Positions 8,557-17,791 of a stretch of DNA of 64,000 nt are shown one piece after another. Both the position numbers and the translations under genes were made by a program. The stretch is from positions 2,111,001-2,175,000 of the forward strand of contig CAJHZI010000447.1 in NCBI GenBank assembly GCA_905160935.1, written 5' to 3'. The notes under the pieces were generated by a model. That model saw only the letters and a program-made list of their open reading frames with translations. It was not told where the DNA came from and made no database searches. Within the stretch, counting starts at the first letter, position 1, and each line of letters starts with the position of its first letter. The stretch is from Enchytraeus crypticus (lineage: Eukaryota; Annelida; Clitellata; Enchytraeida; Enchytraeidae).

Positions 8557-8839
8557 ATGACATTAACTAAAAGCCAGATAGAAAATTGCTACTGCTATTG
8601 CTATTGCGATAATTCAGGAATTGCATAAGTATAAAGTTGGTGGACTTTTACCACTAGCAACTCTAATTCCTATTATTGCTGCTGCTTTGGGAGGAGTAAG
8701 TACAGTTGCAGGAACTGTTGCATCAAGAGTTCAACAAAGTCAAGCTGATAAAGAAACTGCAAGACATAATAAAGTGCTTGAGGATCAATTAAAGAAGACT
8801 GGAACAGGTAGATCAAAGGGAAAAGGATTAAGATTATAA
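8557..8839 (+). pseudogene. Small hydrophobic glycine/alanine-rich virion peptide gene with a frameshift
   Basis: An ATG at 8557 in AATAAATG opens a frame that stops after 24 codons at 8628. A second frame, with no ATG near its start, reads an alanine/isoleucine-rich stretch from 8585. It then gives a Gly-Gly-Leu-Leu-Pro hydrophobic segment and a basic tail, ending at 8839. The two join if one base is skipped in the AAAA run at 8582-8585. The combined composition matches the short membrane-active or core peptides seen next to the protease in Polintons and adintoviruses. The shift may be mutation, sequencing error or programmed; the copy is broken as read. Confidence 0.6.
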
Positions 8840-8846
8840 CCAATAA

Positions 8847-9248
8847 ATGGATAGTATTCCAGAGAATGCATTAAGCAATGTCGAAATTGAGAAGTATTCA
8901 AAAATGTTACAAATAAAAAAGTTTAGGGGTTGCTATATGAGAGATGAATTGAAGAAATTGAAACAATATCAAATTGAATGTGGAATATTAAATTTAAATT
9001 TATCTAGTGAAAGTGGTAGTCATTGGACTTGTTGGTTTAAAATTGATAATGAAAAATATTATTTTAACAGTTTTGGTTTACCTCCACCAAAAGAATTAAT
9101 TGAGTATTTAGGATCACCTATATTATACTCTACATTTCAATTGCAAGGATTGATGGATCAGAATTGCGGTAAATGGTGTCTGATTGTACTGAAACGTTTA
9201 AGTGAAGGATCCGATTATAAAGATTTAATTTTATCTTTAGTTAAATAG
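8847..9248 (+). CDS. Adenain-type cysteine protease (Polinton maturation protease)
   Basis: A 133-residue cysteine protease, shorter than adenovirus protease (about 200) but usual for Polintons; it would process virion precursors. Visible catalytic residues are His59 in GSHWTCW, Gln100 in FQLQGL, which forms the oxyanion hole, and the nucleophile Cys107 in NCGKWC, with seven residues between Gln and Cys as in adenain. The position normally acidic is Asn74 in YFNSFG. It starts in AATAAATG, seven bases after the previous gene. Its stop is one base before the next ATG. Confidence 0.85.
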   Translation: MDSIPENALSNVEIEKYSKMLQIKKFRGCYMRDELKKLKQYQIECGILNLNLSSESGSHWTCWFKIDNEKYYFNSFGLPPPKELIEYLGSPILYSTFQLQGLMDQNCGKWCLIVLKRLSEGSDYKDLILSLVK

Positions 9249-9249
9249 A

Positions 9250-9636
9250 ATGATGAATAACGTAAAACAATTTTTGAGTGATAAGCTAGAAGATTGTGAA
9301 GCTAAAATCAAAAATTTGAAAAGAAAGAGAAAAATAGTTCAAGTAGTTTATGGTATAACAATAATCACATCAATAAGTGTTTCAACAGTAACAACTACAA
9401 TATCGGGGGTATTTGCATTGCCATTACTCCCTACAGTAATCATTACCACGTTATCAGCTGTTGGAGCTATATCTACAGCCATATCAACTAAATTTAATCT
9501 AAAAAGTAGGAAAGCGGAATTAAATAATATGATATCTAGGTTAGAAAGATTGAAACAACAAATGAATTATGTGATGAAGTGTAACGGAGATTTAACAGAA
9601 AAGGAATCAAATGATATTATAAAAGAATTTTTATAG
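9250..9636 (+). CDS. Polinton two-helix membrane protein
   Basis: A 128-residue protein. A basic N-terminal helix (KNLKRKRKIVQ) leads into two hydrophobic stretches at about residues 33-52 and 54-78, broken by a Pro-rich turn (ALPLLP). A coiled-coil-like helix and an acidic C-terminus follow. Proteins of this plan are common beside the protease in Polintons and may act in membrane penetration, but the function is unproven. The ATG lies one base after the protease TAG (TAGAATG) and lacks the TAAATG motif, which suggests translation from the protease mRNA by reinitiation. Confidence 0.6.
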   Translation: MMNNVKQFLSDKLEDCEAKIKNLKRKRKIVQVVYGITIITSISVSTVTTTISGVFALPLLPTVIITTLSAVGAISTAISTKFNLKSRKAELNNMISRLERLKQQMNYVMKCNGDLTEKESNDIIKEFL

Positions 9637-9642
9637 TAATAA

Positions 9643-10515
9643 ATGAATACTGTAGATCTATTTGGTAGACAATCTAAAAAGCTAGAATCTAATTTAAAAC
9701 TGTTGTCATATGGAGGACTTAGTTCTATAAACGATTCACTATCGGTAAAGCTAGATCCTAATATCAATAATATGCTAAGCCTATCTGCTAATGGTTTAAT
9801 GGCTAATGGTCTTAAATTAACTGAGGGAGGTGAATTAAATATGAAAAGTAATAAGCTGATAAATGTTAAAAATCCCATAGATAGTCAAGACTGTGCTACG
9901 AAGGATTATGTAGATGCACAGGTTGGATTGAAGTTGAACAAAATGGGTGATGGAAAACTTGATATGAATTTCAATACTATATCAAATATTCAATTTCCTG
10001 ATAATAGCCTTGATGTAATTAATAAACTTTATTTAAAAGTTACAAGAAAACCTCACGAGATAAGTTTAGAAAATTTGGTGAAAATTGCAAATGTTGTATC
10101 TGTAATAATAGATAGAAATCCACATCTTCAGAAATACACCGCATATTTTAACAGAATGTATACATTAGTTGTCAGCCTATCCGCTGTTCTTAATGAAGTT
10201 TATGATGGAAAGGATGTTGTTAATGAATTTGAATATTTTACACATATAAAAGACTTACAAGTTGTTATTATTAGAGTCATTGAAGAACTATTTGAGGATG
10301 AGTTTATTGATTTAAAGAGAAATCTTGTGAAAGAAAATTTAGTTTTTACACCAGAGAAAGGAACTCTTCGTAGGAGATACAGGAAATTTGTAAACAGTAC
10401 AAGTCCTAAGATAAAGAATACCAATATGAAAGAATTATTGATTCAAAAGAATTTATTGCTTATTGATTTAGGATTTATATATTTAAGTGAAGAATTATTA
10501 GCAGAGCTTATATAG
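9643..10515 (+). CDS. Fibre-like protein, candidate receptor-binding spike of the Polinton virion
   Basis: A 290-residue protein. Residues 27-60 resemble fibre-shaft repeats with alternating Leu-Ser and Gly-Leu. Residues 62-94 have the tail-fibre module: Gly, Leu-x-Met, Asn-x-(I/L)-x-Asn-Val and then CATKDYVDAQ. A second, more diverged copy is at 103-131, ending in INKLYLK. The remainder (about 135-290) is helical. A trimeric fibre stalk is the likely shape. It starts in AATAAATG and is the last recognised gene of the main cluster. Which partner or host receptor it binds cannot be told. Confidence 0.6.
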   Translation: MNTVDLFGRQSKKLESNLKLLSYGGLSSINDSLSVKLDPNINNMLSLSANGLMANGLKLTEGGELNMKSNKLINVKNPIDSQDCATKDYVDAQVGLKLNKMGDGKLDMNFNTISNIQFPDNSLDVINKLYLKVTRKPHEISLENLVKIANVVSVIIDRNPHLQKYTAYFNRMYTLVVSLSAVLNEVYDGKDVVNEFEYFTHIKDLQVVIIRVIEELFEDEFIDLKRNLVKENLVFTPEKGTLRRRYRKFVNSTSPKIKNTNMKELLIQKNLLLIDLGFIYLSEELLAELI

Positions 10516-10848
10516 TAGCTGACACACTCAAATAAGATATTCTAAAATATTATCAATATAAGTATCTGATACATAATTCCTAAAATATATATATATATAA
10601 TATAAATCATGAATAGAACTATTTCAGCTATCAGGAAGTAGAAATCTTAATAAAATTAATTAAAACAAGTAATCCAAAGCTATTAGATTTCTGTTAATAA
10701 AGTTTCGATCAGGGTATATTATTACAATGTAAGTAATATATAATAATAATAGAAACAATATGCCAGGCAGTTCCCTAGAAAGAGATAAGTAACCGGGGAT
10801 GGTCGAGCGTTTATAACTTAATGAGAAACAGATGGCTTCAATTAGCGA
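10516..10848. other. AT-rich tail after the last Polinton virion gene
   Basis: No gene is seen. AATAAA at 10648 on the plus strand could serve as poly(A) signal of the cluster. A short TA run lies at 10587-10600. Confidence 0.5.
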
Positions 10849-10923
10849 TTGTCTATATATATAAGTGCTCAAAATTTTGCTCATTTTGAGCAGTGAAAAA
10901 TCTTTTAGAAAATTTTTGAGCAG
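10849..10923 (+). repeat. 75-bp direct repeat, copy 1, with hairpin GCTCAAAA...TTTTGAGC
   Basis: It runs from TGTCTATATATATAAGTGC to TTTTTGAGCAG and matches 11404-11480 almost base for base. Both copies contain an 8-bp stem GCTCAAAA/TTTTGAGC with a short loop, then further GAGCAG-ended sub-repeats. It may belong to the right terminal region of the Polinton, which cannot be confirmed because the left end is outside the window. Confidence 0.7.
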
Positions 10924-11056
10924 CATTTGTTCAAACGAAAATATTTTGAGTAAATTTGCGAGCAGTCTTAATGGCTAGAAACTTTAAAACATATTATGTA
11001 CGAGAGAATAAAGATAAACCGGATAAAGCATCGTAAACCAGAGGTTTACCTGGACT

Positions 11057-11245
11057 TTGTCCAGCATCAAAAGGTTAACTAAACAACAAATATACAGGAT
11101 TGAGAAAGCACTAAGAAAGAAAACAATTAATAATGCTGAACATGCCTTAGTTAAGTGGGTGGTCTATAGCGTTAAGTTTAACGAATGGATACCAGTTCAG
11201 AATTTACATAAGCCGCTGCTCAATAGAAAGTGCTTAGGTAAGTAA
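11057..11245 (+). CDS. Lone chromodomain-like ORF downstream of the Polinton
   Basis: A 62-codon frame whose middle reads as a chromodomain: a basic YRIEKALRKKT strand, then ALVKWVVYS, FNEW and IPVQNL. Polinton integrases of the same family usually end in such a domain, and the integrase at 3937-4728 lacks one. The frame has no ATG start (it opens with a non-ATG codon at 11057). A good acceptor-like TTTGTCCAG ends at 11066 and a perfect donor AG|GTAAGT lies at 11236-11243, just before the stop, so it may be an exon or an exon relic. It is flanked by the two 75-bp repeats. It could be a fragment of another Polinton. Confidence 0.5.
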   Translation: MSSIKRLTKQQIYRIEKALRKKTINNAEHALVKWVVYSVKFNEWIPVQNLHKPLLNRKCLGK

Positions 11246-11403
11246 TGCCTGTGCAGACTTGTTACGAATTAAAATTTTAATACGGAGTCCGTTTTAAGTG
11301 ATTTATAGGCCTACTAACGAAGTATTCGTTGTCTGAATTGCTAGTTACAAAATATTGAATAAAATTGCGCAGCGTGATTGCACAATATTACGCAATGTAG
11401 CTG

Positions 11404-11480
11404 TTGTCTATATATATATAGGTGCTCAAAAATTTGCTCATTTTGAGCAGTAAAAAATCTTTTAGAAAAGTTTTGAGCAG
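11404..11480 (+). repeat. 75-bp direct repeat, copy 2
   Basis: Near-identical to 10849-10923, about 555 bp downstream and in the same orientation, with the same hairpin. Together the two copies bracket the chromodomain-like ORF. Confidence 0.7.
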
Positions 11481-11699
11481 TTCTAATGTGTACAGGTGTA
11501 TGTGGGTGAGCTAATTAAAGTGGACTAATAATTAATGCTAGTCCATACTTGATCACTCGAGCGTGGACGACGTGGCTCAGGAAAGTTGTACTGTTGTCAT
11601 GGCTGTTGCTATAAACAATTTCAGCGGATCTAGAAGTTTTTGAGAAGTTGCGCATTTATCGCTTGTGCTTGATTGAAGTCGGACGTGTCATTACGCAAG

Positions 11700-11960
11700 G
11701 TAAGTAATTTTATATTAAATATCATTAAAGTTTACTTTAATTGATTTTGAATCATAGCAATACTTTATTTTTAAAATTATAAATATAAAGACTTAATCAA
11801 AGTATTACAGTGTTAAGCGACAGTACAATAAAATGCATACAAATATTGATTGTTTGATCCTTAAAAATTAAGCATTATCCTCTATATATTAATTTTACTT
11901 TATAGGGAAAACTTAAAATTTGAGCCGGTATTATTATATTTCTGCTGGCACTATTTGTAG
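11700..11960 (+). other. 5' UTR intron of the 205-residue gene
   Basis: A strong donor CAAG|GTAAGT starts at about 11700 and an acceptor CTATTTGTAG ends at 11960, 21 bases before the ATG. The upstream exon would lie in 11560-11699. Reading through from the chromodomain exon is not possible because an in-frame TAA follows the acceptor. Confidence 0.5.
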
Positions 11961-11981
11961 AAGAAATTCTAACAAACAACG

Positions 11982-12599
11982 ATGTCAACTTCACAAGCTC
12001 AGATTGACGAGGCTCATATTCCAGTGACGCTCAAAGATCCTTTACTTGTAATGCGCTACTCACAACCCTCGATTGGAAATATTCCGACAATTTTTGTCGG
12101 TATAGTAGACAGAGAGTACACCGATCAAATGTGGGAAAATCATAAATCACGAATTTGCTCCTTATTTGGAATCACAGATGTAAATTCCGTTGGAGAAATC
12201 AAAGTGCGCGGTTCTGCAAATACTGTTGATGGAGCACAGTTAGAACGAGATAGGACTCGCGCAATTGAATCCATAAATCAACTGCAGATTCAATCCATAC
12301 GTATTGTTGGGCTAGGAGTTGGCTCCTCTATTTCAGTCACTGACGCTTTGGAGTCTATAATCTGTGGATGGGCAATATCACCAGCAGATAAAGAAATTCA
12401 ATTTGTGGCACTGGGAGAATCTGAAGATTGCCACTATTTAAATTTCTGCAAAGGTCTCGTCTTAAAGAAAACGTGTAAAATTCTCGAATACTACAATACA
12501 ATGGATTACAGCCAGTTCGGAGACCTTAGACCTAGCAATAAACCACACGCTCTACTTAAGCGTTTTCTTCAGAGGGTTTTGGCGGATATGACTAAATAA
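11982..12599 (+). CDS. Unrecognised 205-residue protein with an Alba-like pattern
   Basis: A single coding exon with a balanced composition and less AT-rich codons than the Polinton. Residues about 65-140 follow a beta-alpha-beta-alpha-beta-beta plan: strand GEIKVRG, a helix around residues 80-97, strand SIRIVGLG, then GSSIS and a helix, then strand EIQFVALGE. The order and the glycine-serine turn after the second strand resemble Alba/Rpp20-Rpp25 nucleic-acid-binding domains. The C-terminal part is basic (ALLKRFLQRVL). It lies just outside the repeats at the Polinton end, so it may be host or cargo. The Alba assignment is tentative. Confidence 0.5.
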   Translation: MSTSQAQIDEAHIPVTLKDPLLVMRYSQPSIGNIPTIFVGIVDREYTDQMWENHKSRICSLFGITDVNSVGEIKVRGSANTVDGAQLERDRTRAIESINQLQIQSIRIVGLGVGSSISVTDALESIICGWAISPADKEIQFVALGESEDCHYLNFCKGLVLKKTCKILEYYNTMDYSQFGDLRPSNKPHALLKRFLQRVLADMTK

Positions 12600-13319
12600 C
12601 AGTCGTCTCTGTAAACTACGTAGGATATGCAATATGTTCATTTCGTAGTATGCGTACCTACGCATATTGTAACTAATCATTAACATTTTCAGTAACTATT
12701 AGGCGTCTTAAATTTTACAAATGCGTTTGAATCCAGGTACATTGACTCAGAGTTCCTTGTTTATTAGCATCTATATAAAGATCATGTATCTAGTTATATA
12801 GCCCTACATTTCCGAATTTGAAGTTCTAGAGACGTCCCTGACATCAGAGGTTAAACTTTTATTCTTAGATTAAGTAGATAACGAGGGGCCATGGTGCTTA
12901 TAAATTTGTTAATAAAAGACACTAAACGTTTATAATATAACCATATCTGAGTTATTTTACCATTCTGTTTTTATAAAGTGCCGGTAACGTTAATATATAC
13001 TGCAAGCTGAGATCGCTTCTCTAACTAATTTCTGCAGTTTTTTTGGTATAATCAACCGAGTGACCGTGAACCACTTTTAACAGTTTAACATATAAACAAT
13101 ATGACACGATTACTGTAAGCTTGCAAAAAGTTGAGCACAACATTACGCATTCCGTAGTCTAGGTACCTAGACGAGGGAATGCATGGAATGCAGTTAATCA
13201 TAGAACATATCCATAAAGTTATTCTTTTAAAATAATTGACAAAAATGTAGGATAATGAGATTACTGAGAAGAAAGGTGATTCAGGAACAATTTAAACTAT
13301 AAGAGTGATCAAGTAATTG

Positions 13320-13320
<1 letters not shown>
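12600..13320. other. No gene seen
   Basis: AT-rich sequence with a short palindromic patch near 12640-12665 and a small fragment of repeat family D (GACGTCCCTGACATCAGAGG) near 12830. No exon or complete repeat is recognised. Confidence 0.5.

Positions 13321-13321
<1 letters not shown>

Positions 13322-13404
<83 letters not shown>
13322..13404. repeat. (CA)n followed by (TA)n microsatellite
   Basis: About 57 bp of CA dinucleotides, then about 25 bp of TA. Confidence 0.95.
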
Positions 13405-13661
13405 CTATGCATGTTGTTATTATTGGGAGTAAATAATAAAGTATTAATCTAGGATTACATCGAATACTCAGAGACCGAATGATAGGAAATTAGGGGGCTA
13501 ATGAAGCGAGATCCCAGAATGAAGTACTTTGAGTATTGGAGGTGGCCCAGGAACAGTACATTATATATTACTACTTTAGAAGTCGATTTAAAAATTAATT
13601 TTTTCAAGATATTTGCTCGCGAGAAAAAATAAGGGTCAACTAGGCTCTAAAAATTGAGCCT

Positions 13662-13780
13662 TTAGTAGATACATGGTACATTCAGGGGAGAAACTCTTAA
13701 AATCCTAATTTGAGTGAGCGTGGTGAGCGAAAATTAGGATTTTAAGAGTTTGTGTACTGAAGGTACCATGTATCTACTAA
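13662..13780. repeat. 119-bp near-perfect hairpin (fold-back element)
   Basis: The left arm starts TTAGTAGATACATGGTAC and contains AACTCTTAAAATCCTAATTT. The right arm is its reverse complement and ends GTACCATGTATCTACTAA. The loop is about 18 bases (GAGTGAGCGTGGTGAGCG). It could be a small MITE or a fold-back duplication. Confidence 0.8.
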
Positions 13781-13867
13781 CATTTATGATTAAAGTTATC
13801 GCTTATTAAGTCGTAACTAATAGGTTATAACGTCTATTATTAATTATTATGAATAAGACATATTAGA

Positions 13868-14095
13868 GCTTAAAAGTGGGCTTGGTTTATTGCTAGATGT
13901 AATAGAAAGAAGAATGAACGCGAAAGACTTAGAGGCAGATCAAGATACGGGATGTTGGGTGAGATGATAACAAATTCTTATATAGAGATGAAAAGGAAGG
14001 CTGAGGATAGAATTGGGTGGAAGAATTATATGCCATATACCTGTCGATAGGGAGTGCACTAATAGAGAAAGAAAGAGAAAGTTCTCTTTTTGAGA
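13868..14095 (+). mobile_element. 3' fragment of non-LTR retrotransposon family 1
   Basis: It matches the last part of the copy at 56040-58300, including the NSYIEMKRKAEDR-type C-terminus, the stop and the 3' end (CGATAGGGAGTGCACTAA then GA-rich tail). Confidence 0.75.
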
Positions 14096-14197
14096 TAGTT
14101 ATCAATTCATGCAAATCAAAGTCAATAATCAACTTTTACTGATTGCAGTTTTTATAAACTAAATGCTTAACATAATAGTTTTATTAATTTTTGATAG

Positions 14198-14345
14198 GTA
14201 TAGAGGAGTGCGGGTGTTGCAGTGCCTACAAGAAACCCGGATTTTGTTTGGCTATATCGAATTGCACCCAGTGTGCTGCTGGTCATCATCAATCCCACTA
14301 CAATGCTACGACTTGTCCCATATGTCCTGTGGGCAGCTACTCAGG
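14198..14345 (+). CDS. GCC2/GCC3-like gene, first exon seen
   Basis: Acceptor TTTTTGATAG before 14198 and donor GTATGC at 14346; phase 1 in, phase 2 out. It encodes a Cys-rich start (EECGCCSAYKK), then NCTQCAAG and CPICPVGSYSG, the opening cysteine repeat. Confidence 0.7.
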
Positions 14346-15890
14346 GTATGCTACTACTTCTTGTTTTAGATCTTTAATAACAGCTTTCTACATTCAGGCG
14401 AAGTGTTTGAAAATAGTTAAACCAATGTCTGTACATGTCCATGACTAGTGCTGATACTGGTGAAGGAATGGAAGAACTGTTTTTGAAATTGAACATGGTT
14501 GCATTAGGACAAGTCAGATAGGAAAGTGTGAGATCTTTTTGGTCGGACCATTTCTTTAGTTTAATGTCATTATCAGTTTCCTATAGTTTTCTCAAGTTTT
14601 CTCTCAGCAGCAGTTTAGCAGCCCTGAAATATTATAGTTATTGTTAAGCTGCTTTTTTAACTGCAAATGTGCATCACTAGTTAGAGATTAACAGTCTTCA
14701 TCTTATTGGTAGTGATGTCTCCATATCCATTATCTAGTTTTTCAAAAGATCCTTCTTCGAACTTATTTTGTAGTCATGAACCAGGAAGCGAGGACAAATG
14801 GAAACACAATTTACTGACAAAAAAATTGAAGCTATGCAAAACTTTGTTTACTTTTCTTTAGTCATAAATATTTAACAAAATGTTATCAATAATTACTGTA
14901 AAGATATTAATGAACCTGTATATTAATTTGTTTAAGAGAAAAATAATAAACTTTACAAATAGTACTATTTTTACAACCTCAACGATTCTTGGCTTCTTGC
15001 AGTTTGCCATTTTGAAAAGCGTGTTAAAGAACTGCCATGCGAATCTTATTTTATTTTAAAATTCTGCATATTTTAAAATACTAAGTCGTTGGCCTTGTCT
15101 TTGCCCAAGGGCTTGATGCCAAGACCAAGGGCTGGAGGTGCCATGGCTGAGGACATTAGACATGGCATCGAGGAATCCTCTAGGCGAATGACAGTCCTTG
15201 AGAACAACAAGTTTTGTGACTGATTATACGACTACATTTATTGGCCGAGTAGTCAGTAATATTATACATTTGTAGATTAATTATACAAGAGTTTTGTTGA
15301 TCTGATCGTCTGACGGTTAAAAAGGAAAGTTAAAATGCTAAAGCTTAGCATAGCGGATTTTTCTTAATATCAGTGAAATGAGCACTGCATTTGCACTCAG
15401 CACGGGCAGATCCGTCCGACGGAAGCTAGTGATCTGGATTCAAAGCCCAGGTCATTCAACAAATAAATGATATCCTTTAGGACCTCAGGAAGGTTAATCG
15501 TGTATCAGAACTTGTTGCAGTTTGTTCAATTATCAACTGCAAAGATATTATTAATTGGGAAAATTATTCAATTGTAGCACGTGCACGTCGTAATGTGCAT
15601 GTCTGTCAATTGCCTAGCTGAAAGTAAAAATATTAGAATACATGTTGCATTTTTATAGATATGACAATCTGATCCGCTTAGTCTACAAGTGAAAACAGTT
15701 TATAGTAAATGCCATAAACCATGCTTTCTGTTTTGAGCTTAAGGTTTTGTAAAGGCTACGCAATTGATAACATTCTACTGTAGATACATTATTTGTCAAA
15801 ATGAGGAAAGCTGTAATAAAAAATGCTATAACTTATGCATTAAAGCTTGCTTTCTATACCTAAAGGTTGTTATGGATATTTTTTTATGTG
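14346..15890. other. Intron of the cysteine-rich gene, no feature recognised
   Basis: AT-rich sequence without a clear repeat copy. A weak tRNA-like stretch lies near 15390-15460. Confidence 0.5.
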
Positions 15891-15897
15891 TTTTGCA

Positions 15898-16160
15898 TCA
15901 TAGAATGGGCTTTGAGCTCTGTGTGACGTGTCCTAATGACATGGTTATTATGGTTATGTTTTGCTGTGTTTGTTATCATAGAATGGGCTTTGAGCTCTGT
16001 GTGACGTGTCCTAATGACATGGTTATTATGGTTATGTTTTGTTGTGTTTGTTATCATAGAAAGGGCTTTGAGCTCTGTGTGACGTGTCCTAATGACATGG
16101 TTATTATGGTTATGTTTTGTTGTGTTTGTTATCATAGAAAGGGCTATGAGCTCTGTGTGC
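15898..16160 (+). repeat. 78-bp minisatellite made of a splice acceptor and exon start
   Basis: Units begin at 15901, 15979, 16057 and 16135. Each has TTATCATAG, the acceptor, followed by the first 35 or so bases of the exon (GGGCT(T/A)TGAGCTCTGTGTG). Only the last unit continues into the full cysteine-repeat exon. Because 78 is a multiple of three, one frame stays open through the array. Confidence 0.85.
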
Positions 16161-16223
16161 CGTGTCCTAACGGCACATATGCTAATGAGACAGGTTCCTC
16201 GGAGTGTCACAGTTGTCCTGCGG
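16138..16223 (+). CDS. GCC2/GCC3-like gene exon
   Basis: Acceptor ATCATAG, donor GTTAGT at 16224; phase 2 in, phase 1 out. It encodes KGYELCVPCPNGTYANETG and then SECHSCPAG. It is the true copy at the end of the 78-bp array. Confidence 0.75.
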
Positions 16224-16967
16224 GTTAGTCCTCACTGTAGTTACAATCTTCTTGTTTTTAGTTGATTTATTATTTTGCGTTCCTGTTTCTTTCTGTACAA
16301 AGATATGCACAAAGTAAACATCTTTTAACGTCTGTCCACATTTCAAACGCTGTAAAGAACACAACAAACTAAAAAGAATCATATTTTAAGCTTTTGCTCT
16401 AATTTTGGTTAAGCGGGTTAAACTCTCAAGTATTACTAAAGCCGTTGCTAGTCATTGGTGGTATATATTAAGCTGACATCATCATATCATTTATTCATAC
16501 ATGGATTGATGATTTCTGTCACAGTATTTCTATATTCCAACGAGTCTTGCTTGCCAGGCTAGTGTACTAGTATATAGCTGCTGTGACCATGTAAAGATAG
16601 CATCGAGGAAATCTGACGTGTGGTTTTTGGATATACATGTTATAAATAGTGATTTTGACACCTTAGGTCTTGCAGTTGTTCTCTGTCAAGATAGGGGTAA
16701 AACATTTTCTGTCAGTATTTTGTCAGTTATTCTGTCAATTTTCTGACAATATTTCCGTATTTTGCTACCGTCTATGGAACAGTGTTCTGTGACCGTATAG
16801 AACATGTTTTGAGAATTTAAGTAAAAATTTTCCATCGAGACAAAAGTCGTGAATAAAAATGTACAACTGCAGTATTTAAATACAGGCCATCAAACTAAAC
16901 TGAAATTGTGTTGAGCATTTAATAATCTCAATTTTCCTGTGTTGTTAATAATTGTATATATGTGTAG

Positions 16968-17028
16968 GCAGTTACAGTGGAGCAGGTGCTAAAGAGTGTT
17001 CACTGTGTCCAAAGGGTCAGTACTGCAG
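16968..17028 (+). CDS. GCC2/GCC3-like gene exon (pair copy 1, first)
   Basis: Acceptor TATGTGTAG, donor GTAATA at 17029; phase 1 in, phase 2 out. It encodes GSYSGAGAKECSLCPKGQYC. Its paralogue is 18899-18962. Confidence 0.8.
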
Positions 17029-17444
17029 GTAATATTCAGCTACAACTTCATCCTTGTTTTATAAAGATGAATTAATTTTATTGGTCTTTGTAGACTAGAA
17101 CTACAAATTCATTATTGTTTACGAAGATAAATCATTTATTATCGTTATTTCTTGCTATGTTGTTATTAAATTTCAAGCTACGACTTAATATTCTCTCATA
17201 GGTTACCAGGAACTAGTAACTTGAGAATGGATACTGTAGATTAATGCTAATTAAATTGGTAGCGACAGTTAACTTCAGCATTGTGGTCTGCAGTTTCTTA
17301 TGGTATCCTGGTACAGTTATTATGTATTTTCTAACAATTAATTAAAACATGAATGATTGATTACTTCATTTGCCGATTGACTGATTAATAATTTTATATA
17401 TCGATTTACAGACTGATGCTGTAGAAAAATCTCGCAAGGTTAAA

Positions 17445-17590
17445 TTAGTAAAGGCTGAAGCCTAGCTGGACGTCAGTTTTATGTCACTAAGGCATGTCAG
17501 TGACGGGACGAGTATTGAATTTGTAACCACACATACTAACCCCCAGTCGGATATCTTACCGAAATGCTACTGGCTAAGCTCAGTTAGGTT
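17445..17590 (-). repeat. Diverged SINE family A copy
   Basis: It keeps GTCAGTGACGGG and TATCTTACCGA but has lost most of the box B core. Confidence 0.5.
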
Positions 17591-17791
17591 TGCGTCTGAT
17601 TACACGTTGTATGTATTACACGTTATTCCCGCTGGGGAAACTGTATTATCAGTCAGAAACTGTATTATTATCAGAAACTGTATTATCAGTCCATAGGTTG
17701 ATGATTAGTCGATTGACAGTGATTAAGTGGTTGGTTGACTCAGTATCATCAGTGATTGATTGATTGATGATTGATTGATTGATTCACGCAG

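Noticed and set aside
781-9645. Poxvirus or other large-virus insertion because of the TAAATG motif
   Set aside because: The gene set (PolB, rve integrase, packaging ATPase, adenain protease, two capsid proteins, PLA2) is that of a Polinton; no poxvirus-type transcription gene is seen.
11057-12599. Chromodomain exon spliced to the 205-residue coding exon
   Set aside because: Joining the donor at 11238 to the acceptor at 11960 puts the downstream exon out of frame and meets an early stop.
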